Under the pieces are notes generated by a model. The model had not been told where the DNA came from. It ran no database searches and saw nothing but the letters and a program-made list of their open reading frames with translations. A DNA stretch of 64,000 nt, from NCBI RefSeq assembly GCF_016086655.4, contig NC_052137.2:37902007-37966006 (forward strand), written 5' to 3'. This document shows, piece by piece, positions 34,710 through 44,884 of the stretch. How positions within the stretch are numbered: the stretch's first letter is position 1; every line of letters begins with the position of its first letter. The DNA is from Lepeophtheirus salmonis (taxonomy: Eukaryota; Arthropoda; Copepoda; Siphonostomatoida; Caligidae). Made by a program: the position numbers and the translations under genes.

Positions 34710-36250
34710 ACATACACAGTTGCATTATTTTTTGGATGAATCCTAATCCGTTCTTCATGATATTAGTTTTTTTTTCAGTGACAACACCCCTAAGAGTAAT
34801 TGCTATTTTTTTTACAAGATGAGAAATCTTTGATTATCATAATAGCATTTGTTTTTATGGCCTGATTAAATAAGCATTGCACATATTGGCATTCATTATT
34901 TGACAATCAAGGTAATAAAGATACATTTTGTACAAATTAATGGCAGATAAGGTAACATTATTTATGTTTGTGTATGTAATTATATTACTATCTTGTTACA
35001 CAGCTGTTTATGCTATTTAGAACATAAAAAAATAACTGTTGTATTTTTCAAGGTAAATTTGATATTTACATCATTTGAAGTTGCTCATAATCAGCAGATA
35101 ATGTTATTACTTTACGCCTATTTTCAAAATGTACCTAGGTATATGACCATGACTTATTCTATAAATTCTTGCATTCTTAGACTCACATTTTATTCAATCC
35201 GTTATGAATAAAGTCCAGAAGCCTGTTCAATATAGTTTGACTCTTTGCGCCAGAAGTAGACTTGTCTTTACTGAATGCGAGTGCTCTCGTCACTTTTTCA
35301 TTCTAGAAGACAGTCCACAAAGTTTCAGCACTTTTGGCTGAAACATTTTGTACGAGCTGTAGACGCCCTCCCGAGGGATGACCCTGATAATGTGAGTCGG
35401 TAGTGGGGATTCTCCAACGTGTATTAGAGCTAAACGAGACTCCATAGCCTTAAAAATAAACTATACACCGAGGAGCCACGTTTCTTGGCCATTTTAATTA
35501 ATAACCCATAAACAATGATTATTGATTATATCATAGATTGTAAATCAGTTGTAGCTCTAAAAAGTTATTTGCTCGCTTCTTTTTAATCATCAAGATTTTG
35601 AAACAGAAAGTAGATAGACAAATGAAAAACTAAAATGAAATATATTTATATTTGGATCTGGATTTAAAATCTTAAGCTTATATCATTATAAAATATTAAA
35701 TATAAAATTATATAAATGTCACTAAGGGTACTAATTTTTTTTGAGAGAAGGTAACATTTCGATTTTGTGGGAGCTCTAATTCTTATTTGATATCAAATGT
35801 GATACCTACAAAAATAAAAGTAAATTGGATGGACCATGAAGTTCAATATCTGTACATAACAAATCGGCTCCAATTATTTTGCTCAAAACTGATAACTCTC
35901 TTTTTTTTTTCTTATTTAAATTTTATAATTACAACTTTCTTTAATTTATAATTGATAACTATTGCTGCTTCATTAGAATAAACAGCAGCCGTCTTATATA
36001 TCCGAGCAAGCTTAATTAATTTCATAAGTAAAATATCATTTTTTCTTGAGCAGTTAAAGCTGTCAACTCAAATCAATAGACAGAGAAAATATTTCAACTC
36101 CCCTTGAACATTAATTTCTAAAAAACTGTTTCTACCAATTATGTCATATTTTAAGCAATTATATCCATTATGTAGGTTTCAAGTGGGAAATTGAAAGAAA
36201 TATTCAATTATTCAAAAGCAAAATATGAAAAGGGTAAAGTATGTTGTTTC
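34710..36250. other. AT-rich tract; one unassigned GC-richer patch
   Basis: The patch at about 35210-35480 is GC-richer than its surroundings. Minus-strand frames through it stay open for stretches (for example NEKVTRALAFSKDKSTSGAK). It may be another decayed TE coding region, but I recognise no domain. The rest is featureless. Confidence 0.35.
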
Positions 36251-36385
36251 ATTTACAGGGTGGAGCGTAATATTTCATATCGATTTAATCCCATGTAGGG
36301 ATGAGTAAGATGTTGCAGGATTTTTTTTCTTTTTATGATTCAGTGATTACATAATAAATAAGCTTTTTTTTGAATCGGCCTCCAA

Positions 36386-36700
36386 ATGAGTAAATGGAAG
36401 TCAAAAAGGTGTTGTATATCCTACTTGTTTGACGCAAATATAGCCCAAAAAGATATCACTGACATCATATAGGTCAATGTAAGGACCATTTGCAATATCC
36501 AGCATGCCAAAAACTTTGGGAAAGGGACGTCAAGAGTTCCAGGAAGTGGAGTCGTGCGCCAAGGTATGAGCCAACTACCTTGGGTAAAATTGTCAAAACC
36601 TGTAAAATCTTCAGTCCCCATATTTAGACTGGCATTGATTCTAACAGAAGTCCTATGAAATAAGACGAAGCCTCTGTTAGTTGCCCACAACTCTTATATT
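36386..36700 (+). pseudogene. Mariner-like transposase N-terminal DNA-binding part
   Basis: From the ATG at 36386 the reading is MSKWKSKRCC, ISYLFDANIAQKDITDII, a stop, VNVRTICNIQHAKNFGKGTS and RVPGSGVVRQGMSQLPWVKL, then SVPIFRLALILTEVL. This fits the paired helix-turn-helix region that recognises the terminal repeats (a lfdanv...dIt...gv...tvynI..r...G.g..RrPGSGg pattern). It has two internal stops and ends near 36700 where the intervening DNA begins. Confidence 0.6.
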
Positions 36701-36889
36701 TTTTTTTTATTAATTCGGTTATTAAAATTTAAAAAAAAAGTTTTGTTTTTGCTGACCGAAAAAATTTGCTTGCAGTCGCTGTATATTAGATAAAATATAA
36801 AATAATAGAAAATACGTATGACGAAATTTATAAATACAACAAAAATGGATGAACAAGGACTATCTTATATTTCATGATCCATTCCTTTG

Positions 36890-37000
36890 CTCGAAGTTAT
36901 CAAAATGTTGTGGAATGAGATGTTTGTGGAATAATCTCATACATTCAAAAATAAATATTTTTTGTATATCTCCTGACTCAGTTGTTATGTCTTGCTAATT
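36890..37000 (+). repeat. Dispersed repeat family J, copy 2
   Basis: GGAATGAGATGTTTGTGGAA and CTCCTGACTCAGTTGTTATG with TCTTGCT match 1985-2120. It lies inside the DNA that separates the two mariner halves, showing that this intervening DNA contains dispersed repeat sequence. Confidence 0.5.
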
Positions 37001-38419
37001 TGGTAACCTAAATAACCAAGTTAAAATTTAATTAAAAACTCTGTTTTCATTTAAATTTAAGGGAAATAGTAAACTATTGGATATCAAAGGGGTACCAACA
37101 GGAAAAAAAAACATAAATCCTACCTTTGACCTACCTAAAAAATTTACAGCTCATTTGCCTAGTTTTATTAGATATCAGATCAATAAAAGTATTAACAATA
37201 TGTTAATACATCGTTACATAGGTATATGATCTTATTTTCATATAGTAGACAATAAATTAACTATAACAATGGAAAAAATGATATGTTTGTAATTATCCTA
37301 CTTATTTCTTCTCTGATTGGTTAAAAATAATAATATTACTATACAAATCGAGCATTCAAATATCACTGTTTAGCATTGTTATCAAGTAGTATTCAATGAA
37401 TGTTTAAAGTATTTTTTATTCTCGAAGCCATTTGCTGGAGTTTCATATAAATTTATTGGAAACTAGTCTATTTTATGTAGTAGAAATATGAGCTTTGAGC
37501 ATCCACGATGCCCCTTCCTTCAATTATGATGCAATTTCTGACGTCAATGCAAGTGCTCTATTTTTTAAAAACTGTTGTACCTTCTATTTTACATTTAAAC
37601 ATAATTAAATTCTTTATATATATTTGTTTTTTGCGATCCGCTTTAAACTTTAAATCTTGTACCCATCACATAATTGTATGCCTATTGTGTGTGTTTTTTT
37701 AAACTCAAATGATATAATAATTAAATTTTAATTATTATACAAAAAAAAAAATGACATATAACTAAGGATATTAAGAAATTAAGAAGAAATTGTCGAATTG
37801 TATAGTTCTACAAAAGTTTCAATAGTTATTTTTGTTATGATTATAAACATAACAAGGAACACTAATTTTTGAGGAAATTATTCTTAAGACTATTTAGAAG
37901 AAGTAGAGGTTGTATTTTATAAAGGTTTCTCTCTCGCAATCCCGTTTACGGGGACTTCCCAGGGCTTTAAACATAAAATAAATCTGAGGGAAATATTTGC
38001 ATACATCCCAAAAATACCTCATTTTATAGTATATGTAAATTTCAATAGGGCTGAACCCGAGGGCTCTAAAAACAATTTGTGCAGTATTGGTGATAATGAT
38101 AAAAATGAAGATCCTGAAAATAAAACATAAATAAAAAAAGTTGTTCAATTCATTTACGCTGAAATATTTATGACTTTTTAGAGTTTATTAAATGAAATTC
38201 AAAATTACATTTTTAAGCTGTTCCAGCAATATAACTTATCTTTACACTTCGTTTTTGCTTCATCAATCAAGGTTTTTGTGAAAGCAGTAAAATTGGTCCC
38301 GTGAAATACAAAAAATGAAACAAACAAAAAAACTAGATCTAGTGTCTTAGAAGCCGAGAAAACCATCTGAACGTGACTATCGAATATCAGTTGGCTCACT
38401 TTTGGACGCTAGTAAAAAA

Positions 38420-38846
38420 CAAATTTGTGGCCTCAGATGGCAAGGCAATTTCCTTCATCTTGTTCCTCGTCGGGTATAGGCTCACAGAGGACCGACTACT
38501 TGCAGGCCTTGGAGGAAAAGTTCTTCCATAGATCCAGACCAATTACTCAGACATGAATGTGGTGTTCCAGCAAAACGTTGTGTCTGGACACTCGCCCAAA
38601 GAGGGCAAGAAGTGGTTGAAAGGCAACTTGTCATTCTGTCCAAAGAAAATGTGACCCTACTCATCAGATGCCAACCCACTGGGATTCACTTTTTGGGTGC
38701 ATGTTGAGTCCAAGGTCTGCACCCAAATATCAACAACCTCAAGGACACTGTAACCAGCTCAGGGTTACATCCGATGTGGGTGCAAGGGCTTCAGTGGCTG
38801 CCTTGAAATCATCATTACTGCCAAGGGTGGCTAGATCGATGATTAG
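38420..38846 (+). pseudogene. Mariner-like transposase C-terminal half
   Basis: Across several frame changes the reading is ASDGKAISFILFLVGYRLT, IQTNYSDMNVVFQQN, KKWLKGNLSFCPKKM, PYSSDANPLGFTFWVHVESK and LEIIITAKGG. These are the second and third catalytic regions of a mariner (family: FQQDGAPAH...WPPSSPDxNPLDY.vWg) and its C-terminal helices. Both visible catalytic Asp positions are mutated (Asn in FQQN, Gly in NPLGF), so it is dead. The terminal repeat follows about 125 bp downstream. Confidence 0.7.
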
Positions 38847-38974
38847 GGTAGACAAGACATCATATCAGTTATTTTAATTTGATTGAAATACCCTATTACA
38901 ACTGATTGCTTAAATACATCTTGATAAAGTTCTAGATTGAAAGTGTACATTTTTTCTCGCTGCACCTGGTATGT

Positions 38975-41435
38975 ATATATTGCTGAATGGTTCACATGAC
39001 AATGTTCCAATATATAAATAGATTGAAAGTTTTATTTCTAAAATAATTCAAACTAATGTTCTTTCCTAAATATGTAATATAACTTATTGTAGGAAGGAAC
39101 AGTAAATAAGACTACACTTTAATTAAAAGTAAAGAGTCTTCAAACATTACTCAGGTTATACGCTAATCTACATAGGTAGAAGCGTTACATTAAATGTGGT
39201 CATTTAATTAAAAAAGAGAGTGAGATAAATATATATATGTTCTGATATATGGATGTGTATGTTACTTAATAACATTTGTACCATATAATAAATACGGTAA
39301 TATAAAAAAAATAATTACATATGACAAAAATCACTCCAGTAAATATTTTTATAGGTTCATAGCAATTAAATAGAAAGGGATTTAATACAATTATTATTTG
39401 TTTTTATTTAAGGAAAAGGAAGCAATCACTTTTGAACAATTTAAATTATAAAATGATCATTAAATTTCTATAAATTATCAACTTGAGTGGAACTCACTTA
39501 ATTTGAATTTATACAAATACTTGTATGAATATATTCCATTAGAAATAAACATAACTTTATTAAAATAAAAAAATCTAACAACATGAGTTGGGGTTTTTTA
39601 TTTTTAACAAGATATAATTTGTAATTTGTATCGTAAAACATTAAATTTTTATGTTTGATGAAAATTTCTATAAAATACTTATTAATTTAGGGCAATTTTG
39701 GGTATCAAATTAGTAACACAACAGTTTTGATGAAGTAGCATGTATCATATAACATAATAGAAATTATTATGTTATATGATAAAAACTATTTAATCTTTAC
39801 GGGGTCAGTTCTCACAGCAAAAAAAAAAAAGACAAATCTAAGGAATTGAATTAAAAAAAGGAAATACTTTCAATCAAAATAGTTAATTAAACTGACCCAA
39901 CCTCGATAAAAAATGGCTGAATATGCGAATAAATCCTTAACAAGGCATTATCAAGATAAATATAGAATTACATATTTTTATTTAAAACCTTTTATTCTTT
40001 TATTTGAGATGTTTGCATGTAATAGATACAATAATTTAGTAGACAAACATTTAATTAAAGTACTTGTTACATTATGTTTTGTTCTTTTTTCAATTTACAC
40101 TCTCATGTATGAGTTGACGAGTTTTTAACATATATTCACACATTTAGTTTATTATTTTGAATATGTTTTAATATTCACATCGGATCAATATGAGTCATTT
40201 TTTTCATATTAGGTAATTATATCCACAGCTGTATTGATCAGTTGAATATTTTAGTTTTAAAGCAGCTGACGTTCCTTATTCATGAACTCAGAACAGTTAG
40301 TTTGCACAAAAATACTTGAGGATGTCAAAACTTCACATATTTAGCATAGGCCTTTGATTAATTGTCTATTTTCTTTTCAAGTCGAAGTTGCAAGTAGAAA
40401 ACAATGCTTGTACTTATCTCATCAAGATTATGTTATTATCCATCATAACTAATGAATTATATTTACACAAGAGCTTCCTGTTACCATATTCAATTAAATA
40501 TATTAACTATTTAACAAAAGGCTTTTAAAATTTAAAAAAAATTCCTTAGCAACCATAAATAGACGTATTCTGATACATATTTGACAATAATTATTTTGTA
40601 GAATAGCTTCATCATATTGTATCCAACAAAATATTGCAGAAAATTATTTGCAAAATTTTAATTTATTCCTTAAAAAAAGGCAAAATATATATTAAATTAT
40701 ATGTTTACGTTAACTTAGAAGAAACAATCCGAGTAAAATTATTAAAACATGATATTTCGTATTTGGTTAGAGTAATGTAATGCAGTTAATGCTTATACGA
40801 ATCATATTGAAGATAATTTTGACAAATTATAAGTTCTATGATTCAAATACATAAAAACGACCATAAATTACTTTCCTTGAAGTATAATTATCTGGATATT
40901 TTATATTTTTGTCTACCAAATCATTTATCTCTTCCCTTAAAAGCCTAAACTGTAAAAACAATATTTAGTAGTCTACATACATATTCCTATGTAAGGAAAT
41001 TATTCAAAAAATATTTTTGCAATAAAATAACTTTTGTTTCTGAAATATCTTCTGTTTTAGGTTCTATGTGTCCTGGCCTCGGTTATTTCATTTCAACGGG
41101 TTGTTTTATACATTTGTCTACTAATTCCTGGGTAACTATTACTACCTAGTAGTCCATTAAAATGTGAACACTTTGAATGATAACTGATTAAAGCCGAAAG
41201 TTATAAAATAGTCCAAGGTGAATGAAATTTTTACATACTATTTTTAATGCTCTTAAACGCTTCATACAACATTATTTTCTTGTTTAGAGGAATAAAACGC
41301 AGAATACAAAAATATCCGACCAACCAAATTCCCAACTTTTGTCATTACGGTACACCCTAGATATTATCAACGCATCAGTTATATACAAAAACTACATAAA
41401 ACAAATATTAAAACCAATTAATATAAGTTTTTTTT
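38975..41435. other. AT-rich tract, one hairpin, no gene
   Basis: Apart from the hairpin at 39743-39781, no feature is supported. At about 41345 the word GGTACACCCTAGATATTATC resembles a transposon terminus and shares GGTACACCCTA with about 44560. No partner was found. Confidence 0.45.
39743..39781. repeat. Perfect 17-bp inverted repeat (hairpin)
   Basis: Arms 39743-39759 and 39765-39781 are exact reverse complements (TATCATATAACATAATA) around the 5-base loop GAAAT. It is almost pure A/T. Its function is unknown, and it may simply be a palindrome in AT-rich DNA. Confidence 0.8.
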
Positions 41436-41439
41436 ATTC

Positions 41440-42170
41440 ATTTTTCTATGGAATATAATATTTTTAAAGCATTTAGGATGCAAGCCAACTTTACATTTAT
41501 CGCAAATATTTGTTTTGCAAACTTTTGCTTTTACTGTGTGACATTTCCAGTTATATATACTGTCAAATCTTGAAAGGCCTTAACTTTTGCAATAATAAAT
41601 GGTTAATGTCTCTCTAAATTCACTCGATTAATTATTTCATTTATTGAGTCCTTTTTATTCTGTTTGTTTTCATTAATTGATAAGTGTTATTGCCTGTCCA
41701 ACTATCGATGACACCATATAAGAAAATATTGGTCACCACCATTTTTTTAGACGCATTTTTAATCGATATGTTTCCACAGCCAGATCCATCGTACCAACAT
41801 AACACATATGCTGGTTATAGTTTTTGATACATTCAGGTTGAGGGATGTCTATATATGTATTTTTTTTACTTTTGTCCCATCCTCGAAATTTATTAGTAGA
41901 CAAATCTCCAAAATGTGTGCCAATATAGAACTCTTTCTTATTTTTGCAACTTTCTTTCTTTTTTATGTGGTCTTTTCTTGCTATAGGACATTTTTCTGTA
42001 AGGTTATCCCTGCATGTGCCTGATGCTAAATATCCTTTAGATGATAATAATTCCATTAAAGAAATGATGGTGAAGTAGTTGTGAAAAATAATTTTATGGC
42101 TTTTATTTGGGTGGAAGTTTTGCTGTCTCAATCAGTTTTAAAATAACTTTTCGCCTCCCAATCGAATTTT
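41440..42170 (-). pseudogene. piggyBac-like transposase C-terminal part
   Basis: The 132-codon frame (41733-42131) reads SHKIIFHNYFTIISLMELLS, SKGYLASGTCRDNLTEKCP, KFRGWDKSKKNTYIDIPQPE and IKNYNQHMCYVGTMDLAVET, then YRLKMRLKKWW. These are the piggyBac blocks (f.DNyFTs..Ll..L..kg....GT.R.nr, a rwdrk.k....dipcP..v..YNk.MGGVDl.Dq stretch, Y....r..kkWy). In the family MGGVDlaD carries a catalytic Asp; here it is CYVGTMDLAVE with one Asp kept. Further left, shifted frames give RFDSIYNWKCH and KVCKTNICDKCKVGLHPKCF, the Cys-rich zinc-binding tail. The N-terminal half, with the first catalytic residues, is missing. No TTAA target was identified. Confidence 0.8.
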
Positions 42171-42689
42171 TGAGTGATTCTTTTTTTTCACCTTGTGGTT
42201 TTCTATTCAGATATAAATCAAAAAAATGGAGATACATTTTTGGGTATTTTTGGAGAGGTTTTTTTTTTTTTGCAAAATTTACTTAACAGTTCTTTGGCCA
42301 CCAGTTAAAAAATAATAAAATTATAATAGAGTATATACATTGTAACATACTGTTATTTTTTCTCAAATTGTTATTATGTTATGTACAAACGGCCGGAGCG
42401 TGGATATATGGACGTGAATAATTACTTTGGAAATAAATGCAAGAAGAAAACAAAACAAAATCTTTGATTGTTCTACATAAATATCCCCTCATTATGATTA
42501 AAATTTTATATAACAGATTTCTTTCTTATAAATTGTAAAAAAATAACTAAATTATATTTATCCTTTTAATAGAGACTGGTCATTATTACAAACTGACTTA
42601 AAAACTAAAGAACTGCATTGAAAGATAATCAAAATAACAGTCAATCTTTTTTGTTACAGTATATATTTATATTATATATAACGGCAACG

Positions 42690-43015
42690 AAGGAGATGGG
42701 TTTCTTTCATTGCTGGTGTCCAAAGTGATCTATTCACACTCACAAGGCTCTTTACAGCCACATTTTTAATATCTCTGTGGACAATCTGGTGTAAAAGTTC
42801 GAGATCTCTTGCATGAACCCTCATGGACTTGAGGAGATTGGCCTGGGCTGTTTTCTTTAGCTTGTCCGAGTCTAGTTTTGATTTTTTTGACAGAGGCTTC
42901 CTTCCTCTCTAACGTTTAGGACTTACAAACGGCGTAAACAGTGGTCCTGGAGACGTCCAACTGCTTGGAGTAGGCGAATGGAAATTCGTCGAACACAAAG
43001 ATCTTGAAATTTTTT
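42690..43015 (-). pseudogene. Mariner-like transposase N-terminal fragment
   Basis: The minus-strand reading from about 43010 is KIFVFDEFPFAYSKQLDVSR, TTVYAVCKS, a stop, LERKEASVKKIKTRLGQAKE and, frame-shifted, NLLKSMRVHARDLELLHQIV with SVNRSLWTPAMKETHLLRCR. This is the two-helix-turn-helix DNA-binding half and linker of a mariner transposase. It stops before the first catalytic Asp. Neither terminal repeat is visible. It faces away from the mariner at 44885. Confidence 0.65.
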
Positions 43016-43159
43016 TAACATTTTACTTATACTTTACGACCAGGGTGTTTTTACAACTGTATGCACAATTTAAACGTATTTTATTTGTCAAAATATTTCA
43101 ATAGAATCAAAAAGATATCCTAATACGATCATATCCCAGGGGTGTTCACAATGTGTGAT

Positions 43160-43435
43160 TGAAGGGATGTAGCCCCCCGCCCATCAAGGGTTTTTTTCCT
43201 TTGAATAATTTTTTTTTTATTTGGGCAAATTATGAAGAAGATTTAATATTTTCTGAATTTGAATTTAAAAAAAAAAAAAAAAAATCAAACTATGAAACTT
43301 CATTTTTTGTAAATAACTGTGGTTTTTTTTTTTTTTTTTTTGTGAATAACTGTGAATTTTTGAATTTTTCTTCAAAAACTTGAATATTTAAAATTTCATT
43401 TTTGAATTTTTTTTCCATAAAAGGGAAAGTCAGAT
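43160..43435 (+). repeat. A/T-rich repeat family E, copy with GC-rich terminus
   Basis: It opens with GATGTAGCCCCCCGCCC, then AAGGGTTTTTTTCC, and passes into A- and T-runs with the repeated word GTGAATAACTGTG/GTAAATAACTGTG. The GTAGCCCC terminus is found in reverse complement (GGGGCTAC) at the far end of the copy at 56400-56930, suggesting the family has a defined, transposon-like end. Confidence 0.5.
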
Positions 43436-43618
43436 AGCAGTTGCGCGAAAAAATCCCAGAGCGGATCTTGTCTAGAGAGGAAAACAAGAGGATAACAAGG
43501 ACATTTTGAGTCAATAGATGCACTGTTAGGATGATCAAGAAATGGCTGAACGAAATGGGGCATAATTTTAAGGATCTCTAATATCCTGGACAGTCTTGCA
43601 CATTCCGAACACCTTCAA
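43436..43618 (+). pseudogene. Duplicate of the mariner N-terminal segment at 44894
   Basis: About 183 bases are nearly identical (roughly six differences by eye) to 44894-45075, in the same orientation 1.46 kb away. Both encode the N-terminal helix-turn-helix of the mariner-like transposase described at 44885 (REENKRITRTF, then NRCTVRMIKKWLNE in the other copy). Similarity begins at AGCAGTTGCGC and stops at CACCTTCAA. This copy is flanked on both sides by family E sequence. Confidence 0.75.
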
Positions 43619-43624
43619 GTACAT

Positions 43625-43800
43625 TTTCTATGTATATTTGAAAAAATTAAATTTTTAAATTTTTTCCCAAAAAATTCATTTTACGTTAATAAATATGGAT
43701 TTATTAAATTTTTTTCCAAAAATTTTAATTTCTGGATTATTTTTCAAAAAAAAATCCGAAGACCAAAAAACCCTCTCACCCTCCCCCCCAAATCGCCTTG
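43625..43800. repeat. A/T-rich repeat family E, short copy
   Basis: Units with AAATTTTTTCCCAAAAAATTC and TTTTTTTCCAAAAATT precede a C-rich end (CCCTCTCACCCTCCCCCCC). Together with 43160-43435 it brackets the duplicated mariner segment, so the mariner piece may have inserted into one E element. Confidence 0.5.
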
Positions 43801-43804
43801 TATC

Positions 43805-44880
43805 CTCAAAAGTTTTTCTAAATAGATAGTTATAATTAAATATTAAAAAGATGGTATTAACTTAAACTCGGATATACATAACAACAATGGTTCAAATGGT
43901 TTCTTTTTTGTTATTTAAACTAATGACACTCGTATTTTATTTCTTCAAATAGAAATTTTCTCATTTTTGTACAAAATGATACTATTTAATTACAATATAT
44001 TTGATGGAGTTTAAAAAAAAAGTAATTTGACAAAAAAAAATGTGTTGGAAGAAAAATGAACCGTTATAACACCTACCATTAGTATTAGAAAATAAACGAA
44101 CTAATGATCTCACAGGTTAATAAAAATTACTTTTATATTATAGTAAAAAAAGTGTGATGGTATAAAAAGTAATGAAAAGAAAATATCTTATAAAACATTT
44201 TCCAATTGTTTGATTAATTAATCAGTTTGATAAATGAGTTATTCAACCATTTAAGTCATTTTATCTTCATACCCCTATCCCTTGTTTTATGCACATTGAA
44301 TAAATTACATACATAAGTACAAGTCGTAGACACGTATGGGAATACTATAACGATGAAATAAAATTATACAAACTTTACTTACTGTAGAGGAGACTGAGAA
44401 CAATCAAAAACGTTTTATTCAATTTCTTGGATATTATTCTGATTAGATATAGTACATTTGGACACAACAAACTTGTAACTTTGTACTAAGAGTGAACTTA
44501 ATTTAGAGACACTTATGGTAAGTAGTATTTTTGTTATTTTCATGTGAATTAGGATTTTTTGGTACACCCTATGCACAAGTAGACACTTGAAATCCTTGTC
44601 CTAGATATGCATTTTTTTCACATTTATATAGCCGAGAACAAATATATACAAAAATGGGTAAGGTATGCATGTTGGACGCGGGTCCTAATATGGGAAATCA
44701 GTGGTGTACGTAGGATTAGATATAGAGGATGGGAACGAGTAGCTGGTACACGACAATGGCGCGCTATAATATTGTTATTAATTGTCCCAGAAAAGTTCAT
44801 ATTTTGCGAAAGGTTGCATGAACCCTTAATTAATGTTGTGAAGAAAATAAGTTTGTGTTGATTCGGCCTCCTTATTCAGA
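43805..44880. other. AT-rich tract, one unassigned open frame
   Basis: The plus-strand frame 44607-44861 (84 codons) includes GVRRIRYRGWERVAGTRQWR, less AT-biased than its neighbours, but I recognise no domain. GGTACACCCTATGCACAAG at about 44560 resembles a transposon terminus and shares its first 11 bases with 41349. Confidence 0.35.
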
Positions 44881-44884
44881 TATT

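Larger units (their letters stand above)
36254..38972 (+). mobile_element. Mariner split by about 1.7 kb of other DNA
   Basis: The left end TACAGGGTGGAGCGTAATAT begins at 36254. The right end, read inwards from 38972, is TACCAGGTGCAGCGAGAAAA. They agree at 11 of the first 14 bases and differ more further in. A transposase N-terminus lies next to the left end and a C-terminal half next to the right end, both on the plus strand, in the correct order for one element. The middle (about 36700-38420) is AT-rich DNA with no transposase sequence, implying insertion with loss of the catalytic N-half, or two different mariners lying in register. Confidence 0.5.

Noticed and set aside
36421..36690. 89-codon minus-strand frame that looked like a host exon (WATNRGFVLFHRTSVRINAS)
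   Set aside because: The plus strand reads as the mariner DNA-binding region (LFDANIAQKDITDII, RVPGSG) beside a terminal repeat, so this is an antisense shadow.
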